Shown piece by piece: positions 14,983 to 22,086 of a stretch of 22,718 nt of DNA; position 1 is the stretch's first letter; each line of letters begins with the position of its first letter. The stretch is from TMED14 sp041179465. Its GTDB lineage: Bacteria > Bacteroidota > Bacteroidia > Flavobacteriales > Schleiferiaceae. Under the pieces are notes generated by a model that worked only from the letters and a program-made list of their open reading frames with translations, was not told the origin of the DNA and ran no database searches. Where the stretch lies: assembly GCA_041179465.1 (NCBI GenBank), contig JBEGTJ010000023.1, forward strand, positions 1 through 22,718, read 5' to 3'. A program made the translations under genes and the position numbers.

Positions 14983-16488
14983 ATGGCGAACGCAAAAGGT
15001 AAAATTGCCCAGGTCATTGGCCCGGTAGTAGACGTCTACTTCGAAGACGCACAGGCCCTTCCTAAAATCTATGACGCGTTGATGGTAACGCGTCCCAACG
15101 GACAGCAAGTGATCCTTGAAACCCAGCAGCACATTGGTGAGGACACCGTGCGCGCAGTTTCCATGGACTCGACCGACGGCTTTACCCGCGGCCAAGAAGT
15201 AGTTGCGTTGGGCCAACCCATTGCCATGCCCACCGGCGAACAAATTCGCGGGCGCGTGTTCAATGTGGTCGGCGCCGACATCGACGGCATTGGCGGCATT
15301 GACATGTCCAACGGCGGACTCGCCATTCACCGCGCGGCTCCGAAGTTTGAAGACCTTTCCACGGCCACCGAAGTGCTCCTGACGGGCATCAAGGTCATCG
15401 ACCTCATCGAACCCTACGCCAAAGGCGGTAAAATTGGTTTGTTCGGCGGTGCCGGGGTTGGCAAAACCGTACTCATCCAAGAGCTCATCAACAACATCGC
15501 CAAGGGCCACGGCGGACTCTCCGTTTTTGCCGGGGTAGGCGAGCGCACCCGCGAAGGAAACGACCTGCTCCGCGAAATGATCGAGGCAGGCATCATCCGC
15601 TACGGCGAAGACTTCATCCATTCGATGGAATCCGGTTCGTGGGACCTCAGCAAGGTCAACAAAGACGAGCTGAAAGAATCTAAAGCCACCTTCGTGTTCG
15701 GTCAAATGAATGAGCCTCCGGGTGCCCGTGCCCGTGTGGCCCTTTCGGGACTCACCATGGCCGAGTACTACCGCGACGGCGAAGGCAGCGGCCAGGGTAA
15801 AGACATCCTGTTCTTCGTAGACAACATCTTCCGCTTCACCCAGGCAGGTTCTGAAGTGTCGGCCCTCCTCGGCCGCATGCCGTCTGCCGTAGGCTACCAG
15901 CCGACCCTCGCGACCGAAATGGGCGCGATGCAGGAGCGCATCACCTCGACCAAGTCGGGTTCCATCACCTCAGTACAGGCGGTATACGTACCGGCGGACG
16001 ATTTGACCGACCCGGCTCCGGCGACCACCTTTGCCCACTTGGACGCCACGACGGTACTGTCGCGCAAGATTGCCGAGTTGGGCATCTACCCGGCCGTTGA
16101 TCCGCTCGATTCGACCTCGCGCATTTTGACGCCAGAAGTCGTTGGTGCCGAGCACTACGCCTGCGCCCAACGCGTTAAGGAGTTGCTTCAGCGCTACAAG
16201 GAGCTGCAAGACATCATCGCCATCTTGGGTATGGAGGAGCTTTCGGAAGACGACAAGATGGTCGTGCACCGCGCCCGCCGCGTCCAGCGCTTCCTGTCGC
16301 AGCCCTTCCACGTAGCGGAGCAGTTCACCGGCATCCCGGGCGTGTTCGTAGACATCAAAGAAACCATTAAAGGCTTCACGATGATCATGGACGGCGAGCT
16401 CGACAAGTACCCCGAGGCGGCTTTCAACCTCAAAGGTTCGATCGAAGAGGCCATCGCCGCCGGCGAAAAAATGCTTGCTGAAGCCTAA
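14983..16488 (+). CDS. atpD: F1F0 ATP synthase subunit beta
   Basis: The 501-residue catalytic subunit of F1 binds and interconverts ADP and ATP on the cytoplasmic side of the membrane complex. Walker A GGAGVGKT lies at 155-162 and the catalytic glutamate E188 in GERTREG. Walker B is DILFFVDN (275-282). The DELSEED loop reads EELSEDD (419-425). A segment around 208-236 (YGEDFIHSMESGSWDLSK) is longer than in proteobacterial beta and is typical for this phylum. It is followed 12 nt later by atpC. The alpha, gamma, delta, a, b and c genes are not in the window, matching the split atp arrangement of Bacteroidota. Confidence 0.98.
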   Translation: MANAKGKIAQVIGPVVDVYFEDAQALPKIYDALMVTRPNGQQVILETQQHIGEDTVRAVSMDSTDGFTRGQEVVALGQPIAMPTGEQIRGRVFNVVGADIDGIGGIDMSNGGLAIHRAAPKFEDLSTATEVLLTGIKVIDLIEPYAKGGKIGLFGGAGVGKTVLIQELINNIAKGHGGLSVFAGVGERTREGNDLLREMIEAGIIRYGEDFIHSMESGSWDLSKVNKDELKESKATFVFGQMNEPPGARARVALSGLTMAEYYRDGEGSGQGKDILFFVDNIFRFTQAGSEVSALLGRMPSAVGYQPTLATEMGAMQERITSTKSGSITSVQAVYVPADDLTDPAPATTFAHLDATTVLSRKIAELGIYPAVDPLDSTSRILTPEVVGAEHYACAQRVKELLQRYKELQDIIAILGMEELSEDDKMVVHRARRVQRFLSQPFHVAEQFTGIPGVFVDIKETIKGFTMIMDGELDKYPEAAFNLKGSIEEAIAAGEKMLAEA

Positions 16489-16500
16489 TTCGCTCCGAAC

Positions 16501-16740
16501 ATGTCCCTTCACGTCGACATCATTACCCCCGAGCGCAACCTGTACTCTGGAACCGCTACGGCCGTGCAGCTTCCTGGCGCCGAAGGCTTGTTTCAAATTT
16601 TGGCAGGCCACGCACCCATCATGGCGGCGTTGTCCTCGGGCCGCGTCAAGATTGATACGGCCAAAGGCAGCGAGTTTGTCGCCATCGAGGGAGGAGTTGT
16701 TGAAGTTTCGGGCAACACGGTGACCGTCCTCGCGAAGTAG
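16501..16740 (+). CDS. atpC: F1F0 ATP synthase subunit epsilon (short form)
   Basis: The 79-residue product covers only the N-terminal beta-sandwich of epsilon: HVDIITPERNLYSGTATAVQLPG, then EGLFQILAGHAPIMAAL. The C-terminal pair of helices, which in longer homologues can extend and inhibit ATP hydrolysis, is absent. The stop is followed closely by a terminator. Short epsilon subunits are common in Bacteroidota, so this is not a truncated pseudogene. It joins gamma in the central stalk. It lies 12 nt after atpD in the same operon. Confidence 0.95.
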   Translation: MSLHVDIITPERNLYSGTATAVQLPGAEGLFQILAGHAPIMAALSSGRVKIDTAKGSEFVAIEGGVVEVSGNTVTVLAK

Positions 16741-16766
16741 GACGTATCCGTCGGTTTAACTACCTG

Positions 16767-16795
16767 GCCCGGGCGAATCGCCCGGGCTTTTTTTT
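16767..16795 (+). terminator. Rho-independent terminator of atpDC
   Basis: A perfect 9-bp stem GCCCGGGCG / CGCCCGGGC with loop AAT is followed by eight T. It lies 26 nt after the atpC stop. Confidence 0.92.
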
Positions 16796-16807
16796 GGCGC
16801 TATCGGC

Positions 16808-16815
16808 TACCTTCG
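16808..16815 (+). promoter_or_regulatory. Promoter -7-like box TACCTTCG for the DUF4271 gene
   Basis: One base differs from TAnnTTTG. It lies directly after the atpDC terminator and only 4 nt before the ATG, which would give an almost leaderless transcript. Confidence 0.4.
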
Positions 16816-16819
16816 CGGC

Positions 16820-17419
16820 ATGTACGGCGAAGCATTTAATCCGGTCTCTTGGTGGTGGTATGCCCTCGGCGTCGCCGGATTGTGGGTCGTCGCCGCCCTG
16901 TGGGTGCCCAACGCCCAAGGCCGTCGCCGGGTCGTCCGCTGGGGCCTTCAGCTTTGGGTCGAAGGCTGGCCCGTCGCCTGGGGAAATGCCATCACCCTCT
17001 TGTCCATGGGATTAGCCGTCGGACTCCTGTACGTCAGTGCCGGACTCCACCCCCTGCGGTCGGGACTCGTGCTGCTCGCCCCCTGGCTGGTGCACAGCAT
17101 CTCGGGTTTCATCTGGAACGCCGTGCGGGCCCACCAGGCCTACCACCAGTTTCGCATGGTCCTGGTGCCCCTGCTGCTGGTCCTGGCGGTTCCCTTTGCG
17201 TGGTGGCGCGCGGCGGGTCAAGAACCCCACCCCAATTTCAGTTTGGGACTCCTTGCTGCCGTGTTCGGGGCGCTCTATTTAACTTCCTTATTTCGCGCAG
17301 CTTACATTTATATAACCTCGGGACCCGGGCCTTTATACTTCAGAATTGCGTACCTTTGCGCCCTGGAAGCGATTCCCTGGTTATGGATCTATCATTGGCT
17401 GAGCGCAAACGTAAAGTAA
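16820..17419 (+). CDS. DUF4271 family membrane protein
   Basis: This 199-residue membrane protein has about five to six hydrophobic helices (12-28, 55-73, 80-100, 112-127, 141-161, 173-190). It contains AYHQFRMVLVPLLL and ends RIAYLCALEAIPWLWIYHWLSANVK; the LYFRIAYLCALEAIPWLWIY tail is the recognisable DUF4271 feature. The family has no established function. In Bacteroidota it commonly lies next to hemD, as here, where its last 37 bases overlap the start of hemD. It has its own promoter-like box after the atpDC terminator. Confidence 0.82.
   Translation: MYGEAFNPVSWWWYALGVAGLWVVAALWVPNAQGRRRVVRWGLQLWVEGWPVAWGNAITLLSMGLAVGLLYVSAGLHPLRSGLVLLAPWLVHSISGFIWNAVRAHQAYHQFRMVLVPLLLVLAVPFAWWRAAGQEPHPNFSLGLLAAVFGALYLTSLFRAAYIYITSGPGPLYFRIAYLCALEAIPWLWIYHWLSANVK
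17351..17358 (+). promoter_or_regulatory. Internal promoter box TACCTTTG for hemD-rnpA
   Basis: An exact TAnnTTTG match lies inside the 3' end of the DUF4271 gene, 24 nt before the hemD ATG. It would allow hemD-rnpA to be transcribed without the upstream gene. Confidence 0.45.
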
Positions 17420-18159
17420 AGAGCATTTTGGTCTCCCAGCCGGAGCCACAGGCGGGCAATAACCCCTACCTGCTCCTGGCCGAAAAGCACAAGATCAAGA
17501 TTGACTTTCGCCCGTTCATTCAGGTGAAGGGGGTAACCGCGGCGGAATTCCGCAAAGACAAGATCGCCCTCGGCGAGTTCAAAGCCTTTATTTTCACGAG
17601 CCGCAACGCGATCGACCACTTCTTTCGCATGTGCGAAGAGATGCGCGTCGCCATCAATCCGGAGTGGAAGTACTTCTGCACCTCTGAAGCGGTAGCCTTT
17701 TACCTGCAGAAATTCGTTCCCTACCGCAAGCGCAAAATCTACCCGGCGAAGTCCAACATCAACGACTTGGTTCCGACGCTCAAAAAGCAGCGCGGAGAGC
17801 ATTTTTTGATGCCCACCTCGGACGTGCTCAATCCCGAAGTGCCCGCAGCGCTGGAGTCGGCCAACATCAAGTGGACCCGCGCCGTAATGTACCAGACCGT
17901 AGCATCGGACTTGAGCGATTTGAGCGACGTGAAGTACGACATGCTGGTGTTTTTTAGCCCCGAAGGCATCAAGTCGCTGTTCAAGAACTTCCCCGACTTT
18001 GTGCAAGACGCCACCCGCATTGCGGCCTTTGGCAGCACCACGCACCAAGCCGCCCGCGAGCACAACCTCGTTCTGGACGTGCCCGTGCCTTCCCCGAAGT
18101 TTGCCTCCATGGCACAGGCGCTCGAGGCCTACGTCGACGAAGCCAACAAAAGCAAGTAA
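17383..18159 (+). CDS. hemD: Uroporphyrinogen-III synthase
   Basis: The 258-residue cytosolic enzyme cyclises hydroxymethylbilane to uroporphyrinogen III in heme synthesis. The HemD fold of two alternating alpha/beta domains is suggested by ILVSQPEPQAGNNPYLLL (15-32), FKAFIFTSRNAIDHFF (near 66-81), MPTSDVLNPEVPAALE and YDMLVFFSPEGIKSLFKNF. The TSRNA and FSPEG segments are the usual substrate-contact positions. HemD is poorly conserved, so gene context (DUF4271 before, rnpA after) adds weight. I chose ATG 17383 (MDLSLAERKRKVKSILVSQ); the frame is open far upstream but only as a shadow. The stop overlaps the rnpA start as TAATG. Confidence 0.9.
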   Translation: MDLSLAERKRKVKSILVSQPEPQAGNNPYLLLAEKHKIKIDFRPFIQVKGVTAAEFRKDKIALGEFKAFIFTSRNAIDHFFRMCEEMRVAINPEWKYFCTSEAVAFYLQKFVPYRKRKIYPAKSNINDLVPTLKKQRGEHFLMPTSDVLNPEVPAALESANIKWTRAVMYQTVASDLSDLSDVKYDMLVFFSPEGIKSLFKNFPDFVQDATRIAAFGSTTHQAAREHNLVLDVPVPSPKFASMAQALEAYVDEANKSK

Positions 18160-18542
18160 TGCGGGACCTGCGCTTCCCCCGCGAGGAGCGCCTGAAGTCG
18201 CGAACCTCCATCGGAATCCTCTTTAGCCGCGCCTCCCGGAGCACCGGAGCAGACGGGCTGCGCCTGATCTGGACCGCTTCGCCAGAACCCCTCGAGCGGG
18301 GCGTTCAGGTGCTGGTCGCGGCGCCCAAAAAGCACTTTAAGCGGGCCGTGGTCCGCAACCGAATCAAGCGTTTGCTGCGCGAAGCTTGGCGCATGGAGCG
18401 CGGAAGCCTTCCGCAAGACTGGCTGAGGGCCCAACAGCCCAAGTTGCTGGGCTTGGTGTATTCCGGCCCCTCCGAACCGAGCCTTGCGGCGCTGCGCGCG
18501 ACGCTCCGCACGCTGCTGGACCGCGCACCGTGGTCCGCTTAA
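18159..18542 (+). CDS. rnpA: Ribonuclease P protein component
   Basis: The 127-residue basic protein binds the catalytic RNase P RNA and helps remove 5' leaders from pre-tRNAs. The signature FKRAVVRNRIKRLLREAWR is at 60-78, with the RNR core that contacts RNA. An N-terminal KSRTSIGILF segment forms the leader-binding cleft region. It overlaps hemD by one base. In many bacteria rnpA lies beside rpmH near the origin; here it follows hemD, as is common in Bacteroidota. Its TAA stop overlaps the TAA stop of the convergent ligase-like gene in a shared TTAA palindrome, leaving no space for a terminator. Confidence 0.94.
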   Translation: MRDLRFPREERLKSRTSIGILFSRASRSTGADGLRLIWTASPEPLERGVQVLVAAPKKHFKRAVVRNRIKRLLREAWRMERGSLPQDWLRAQQPKLLGLVYSGPSEPSLAALRATLRTLLDRAPWSA

Positions 18543-19663
18543 CGCCACGTGCCGTCGATGCGCCGCGGAAGGCTGTGGTACAGCGCCGCCGCCACGAGTA
18601 CCACGCCCATGGCCCGCTCCAGCATGGATTCGGTCGCCAAGAGCAGCAGCAGGGTGAGCGTTAGGGCTTGGGCACCTCGATTCCACGAGGACTTTTGGGC
18701 GCAATAGGCCAGCCCCAAACCCCAAATTGCGAGGCCCAGCAAGCCGATTCCGGCCCAGAGCTGCAAAAATTCGTTGTGCACGTTCAGGTGGCGCTTGAGG
18801 CCAAATCGGTAGTTGAGCTCGCGGTAGCGCTCCTCGAGCTGGGCTTGGACCGCGTCCACTCCGACTCCCCGCCAGGGATTGCTCGAGATTACCGACCACG
18901 CCACCTTAGCCTGCACCGCCCGCGTATCCACTGAGCCGGTCGCCCAGTAGGGGTCCGCCTTGGCGAGCTTGCCCAAGCTGCGCTCCGACGGCACCACGGC
19001 CACGGCCACCAGGAGCAGGGCCGCTAAGCCCAGGCCCCAAGGCCACGCCGACCGACGGGCTGACCCAAAGCGCCGGCCCGAGTACCACCAAAGTCCGCCC
19101 AGCACCACCGCCATCAGGCCCATGCGGCTGCCCGCCAGCACGGCGACGAGCGCGAAGAGGCTCAAGAGGACCGGCCGCACGGCGCCCCGAAACCGCAGGT
19201 CCGTGGCGAGGGCCGCCGCCGAAAGTCCGAGGTACAGGGTGAGGTAGCTGTGCTGGTGCGCCAACTGCGCGAAGTCACGGTAAAAAAGCGGATCCCAGCT
19301 TTGGCTGCGCACGGCCGAAGCGACGCCGTTGCCGAGAAGCACCAGCGACACGACGATTCCGCCGGCGATCAAGCCTTCGTGCCACGCGCGGTGCTGTCGG
19401 CGCAGGGCCAAGGGCACCCAGAGCAACGGAGACCAGCGCAACAGCGTTTCGAAGCTCGCCGCCTCGGTCCACAGCGCGCTCGCCGCGACGGCGGCAAAGC
19501 CCGACCACAGGGCCACGTCGACAGGCAGCGCCTTCCATCGCCCGCGGGCGGCCACCAGCGAAAGCAGCGCGGCCAACGCCAGCGCCCCCCCGGTTCCGAG
19601 GTCCCACCAGGGCAGCAAAATCGCCGCGGCCCGAATCAAAATGGCGATAAATTGACGCTCCAC
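18539..19663 (-). CDS. O-antigen ligase family membrane protein
   Basis: The 374-residue polytopic membrane protein has roughly ten to twelve helices. Its Wzy_C/WaaL-like core carries the AGSRMGLMAVVLGGLWW helix (around 177-193) and a large periplasmic loop (about 225-295). Immediately after the loop comes HNEFLQLWAGIGLLG (296-310), the hallmark of O-antigen ligases and related polymerases. In this superfamily such proteins transfer or polymerise lipid-linked glycans at the periplasmic face. Whether this one acts on LPS, capsule or a protein glycan cannot be told. The start is GTG at 19663, 15 nt after the murF-alr stop, so it is probably the last gene of the tdk operon. Confidence 0.85.
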   Translation of the reverse strand: MERQFIAILIRAAAILLPWWDLGTGGALALAALLSLVAARGRWKALPVDVALWSGFAAVAASALWTEAASFETLLRWSPLLWVPLALRRQHRAWHEGLIAGGIVVSLVLLGNGVASAVRSQSWDPLFYRDFAQLAHQHSYLTLYLGLSAAALATDLRFRGAVRPVLLSLFALVAVLAGSRMGLMAVVLGGLWWYSGRRFGSARRSAWPWGLGLAALLLVAVAVVPSERSLGKLAKADPYWATGSVDTRAVQAKVAWSVISSNPWRGVGVDAVQAQLEERYRELNYRFGLKRHLNVHNEFLQLWAGIGLLGLAIWGLGLAYCAQKSSWNRGAQALTLTLLLLLATESMLERAMGVVLVAAALYHSLPRRIDGTWR

Positions 19664-19678
19664 GAGCAGAAAGATAGC

Positions 19679-22084
19679 CTAAAGACCGTGGGCGGCCAAG
19701 CGGGGCAGTCGGGGCGAGAGTCCCGTAAGCACCTCATAACTAATGGTTCCGCACGCTTCGGCCACCGAATCGAGGGTCACGTGGCGGCCCAAAAGTTCGA
19801 CCCGATCGCCCTCGTGCAAGGGAACTCCGGTGGCGTCGACCATCAGCATGTCCATGCACACCCGGCCCACAATCGGCAGGTAGCAACCGTTGGCGTAGGC
19901 CCGGCCGACTCCGTTGCTCAGGGCGCGCGGAATTCCGTCGGCGTACCCAATCGGAAGGGTCGCGATCACCCGCTCGCGGTCGGCGGCGTCGGTGGCCCCG
20001 TAGGAAATGCCTTCGCCCGCAGGCACGCGGCGAATTTGGCTGACTGTGGTGGTCACGTGCACCACCGGCTGCAGGGCCTGTGCGTCGCGGGCATCCAGCG
20101 AGGCTCCCATCAGCCCAATACCCAAGCGGACCATGTCGCCCGCCGCCCAAGGGTGCCGCGCCACCGCCGCCGTGTTGGCCATGTGGCGCCAAATTTTCGT
20201 TCCGAGACCCGCCTCGAGTTGGTCGGCAAAGTGGCTGAATTGCGCCCACTGCTGGCGGCTCAACGAATCCTGTTCGGGCACCTCGGCCGCCGCAAAATGG
20301 CTGAGCACCGACGCCACCCGCACCCCCGGAATCGCCCTCAGGGCCTCGGCCACCGCGCGGCCTTCGTGCGGAGCAAAGCCCAGCCGGTGCATTCCCGTGT
20401 CGACCTTGAGGTGCACGAGCACCTCGCCAAGGGACTCGGGGTGCCGCGCAAAGGCATCGGCAAAGGCCCGCAGGCGCTCCCAGCTGAAGATCTCGGGCTC
20501 CAGCCGGTAGCGCAGCATCAAATCAAACGACGGATCGCCCGGATTCAGCACCATGATGGGCGTGCGCACTCCGGCCTCGCGAAGCTCCCGACCTTCCTCG
20601 GGGTAGGCCACGCCGAGGTAGTCGAGTCGGTGCCGCTCGAGCGCTCGGGCCACCGGAACCGCTCCCAGCCCGTAGGCGTTGGCCTTGAGCATGGCCATGA
20701 TGCGCGTGCCCTGCGGCAGCAGCGACCGGTAGTGCCGCAAATTGGCGGCCAGGGCGTCGACGTCGAGCTCGACCATGCTGTCGTGCTGCCGGGCAAGTCG
20801 TTCTTCCAAGGCGGACTCCACGCCGTGTCCTTTGAGCAGCACGGCGCCTTCGGTACCCCACTCGGGCGCGGGGTCGTGGGGAGCGCAAACCGCAATCTTC
20901 AGGCCGGGCATTTGGGCGGACCAGCGCGCCACCGGCTCGGTCCACCGCTCCGGATTGGCCGTGAAGATCAAGGCCGTCTTGGGCGTAGCCGCCTCCTGCG
21001 CCAGCAGTTCCAAAGCCTCGAAGGCCGAGGCCTCGTCGAGCGCGTAGCGGTCGACGAGCAGCGCGCCGCCGCCCCAGCGGGCGGCGCGCCGTTCCACGCG
21101 CAGCGGTCCGCGCGGCCGCTGGTCAAAGTCGTGCGGAATCCGGCCCAGCTCGTAGCAGGCGGCCAGCGCGAGCTGCGCGTTGGACCGCTCGGCCTCCGAC
21201 TCGGTCGGAACCGCGAAGCTCTGTCCGTCGGGTCCGACCCAAAATCCGCCTTCGGTGCGCAGCACCGAGCCCGCCGGTCGCCACGCGGCTCCGGGAAGCC
21301 CCTCAACCCCGGAAAGTCCCGCGGCTCCGGGAAGCCCCACGGCTCCAGGAAGCCCCGCGGCTCCGGAACGCCCCTCGACGGAGGCGCCCTCACCCGTGCC
21401 CGTCCCGCGGTCGGGGACCAGCACCGAGGCAACTCCGGCAAACAGCGACATTTTTTCGGCGAGCTTGGCTTCGCGGCTGGGGAAGCCGGCGTCGTGGGCG
21501 TCGCCGAGGCCCGTGAAGATTCCGTGGGTGGGCTTCAGCCAGGGCGTGAAGCGCGCCATGTCCCCCGCCTCCGAGATGCCGACTTCGACGATCCACATCG
21601 AGGCGTCCAGCGCAAAGTGCAGCACCGAAAGGGGGACTCCCAATTTGGAGTTGTAGCTGCGGGGGCTGCGGGCGACCGTCGGGTCGCCCAGAAGGTGGGC
21701 CAGAAGTTCTTTGACGCTGGTTTTTCCGTTGGAGCCGGTGACGGCCACTACCGGGCCGCGGTACGCGGCCCGGTGGGCTTTGGCCAAGGCAAAAAGAGCC
21801 GCCCACACGTCGTCGACCAGGAGCACGTCGAGGTCCGGAACCGCATGCTCCGCCCAAGATGTGCGGGCGACCACGGCGGCCACGCACCCGCGCTCCACGG
21901 CCTCGGCGAGGTGACGGTGTCCGTCGCCCGAAGGCGTCGTCAAGGCCCAGAAAAGGGCGGGTTCGGTTTGGGTCGTGCGCGAATCCGTGGCCATGCGGCG
22001 CACCAGGACCTCGGGGTTGGCCGCCCGAAGCTCGGCCTGGAGCACTTCGGCAAGCTGCCGCAACGTCCAACTCGGCGCGGTCAC
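19679..22084 (-). CDS. murF-alr: Bifunctional MurF-type ligase / alanine racemase
   Basis: This 801-residue fusion joins two steps of peptidoglycan precursor supply. The N-terminal MurF half (about 1-430) would add D-Ala-D-Ala to UDP-MurNAc-tripeptide. It has GSNGKTS (117-123), SYNSKLGVPLSVLH (143-156), VEVGISEAGDM (166-176) and EAKLAEKMSLF (205-215). The C-terminal PLP alanine racemase (about 435-801) makes D-Ala. K467 in MLKANAYGLG binds PLP, Y695 in GISYGAT is the second base, and GYADGIPR and GRVCMDM follow. Residues 238-267 are a collagen-like Gly-X-Y insert. The MurF C-terminal motif reads VDRYALDE, less canonical than usual. The start is GTG 22084, two bases after the tdk stop. Confidence 0.93.
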   Translation of the reverse strand: MTAPSWTLRQLAEVLQAELRAANPEVLVRRMATDSRTTQTEPALFWALTTPSGDGHRHLAEAVERGCVAAVVARTSWAEHAVPDLDVLLVDDVWAALFALAKAHRAAYRGPVVAVTGSNGKTSVKELLAHLLGDPTVARSPRSYNSKLGVPLSVLHFALDASMWIVEVGISEAGDMARFTPWLKPTHGIFTGLGDAHDAGFPSREAKLAEKMSLFAGVASVLVPDRGTGTGEGASVEGRSGAAGLPGAVGLPGAAGLSGVEGLPGAAWRPAGSVLRTEGGFWVGPDGQSFAVPTESEAERSNAQLALAACYELGRIPHDFDQRPRGPLRVERRAARWGGGALLVDRYALDEASAFEALELLAQEAATPKTALIFTANPERWTEPVARWSAQMPGLKIAVCAPHDPAPEWGTEGAVLLKGHGVESALEERLARQHDSMVELDVDALAANLRHYRSLLPQGTRIMAMLKANAYGLGAVPVARALERHRLDYLGVAYPEEGRELREAGVRTPIMVLNPGDPSFDLMLRYRLEPEIFSWERLRAFADAFARHPESLGEVLVHLKVDTGMHRLGFAPHEGRAVAEALRAIPGVRVASVLSHFAAAEVPEQDSLSRQQWAQFSHFADQLEAGLGTKIWRHMANTAAVARHPWAAGDMVRLGIGLMGASLDARDAQALQPVVHVTTTVSQIRRVPAGEGISYGATDAADRERVIATLPIGYADGIPRALSNGVGRAYANGCYLPIVGRVCMDMLMVDATGVPLHEGDRVELLGRHVTLDSVAEACGTISYEVLTGLSPRLPRLAAHGL
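21285..21374. repeat. 18-bp minisatellite, 5 units, in the MurF half of murF-alr
   Basis: Five consecutive 18-bp units on the plus strand (21285, 21303, 21321, 21339, 21357) share GCGGCTCCGGGAAGCCCC with few changes; the second is the most diverged. On the coding strand each unit gives GAAGLP-like hexapeptides, together ten Gly-X-Y triplets at MurF-Alr residues 238-267. The length is a multiple of three, so copy-number change would keep the frame. Confidence 0.9.
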
Positions 22085-22086
22085 GT

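Noticed and set aside
16501..16740. Truncated atpC pseudogene
   Set aside because: The 79-residue length matches the short epsilon form usual in Bacteroidota, and a terminator follows directly.
21285..21374. CRISPR or IS-end repeat
   Set aside because: The five 18-bp units are directly adjacent, in frame and coding; no spacers, inverted ends or transposase.
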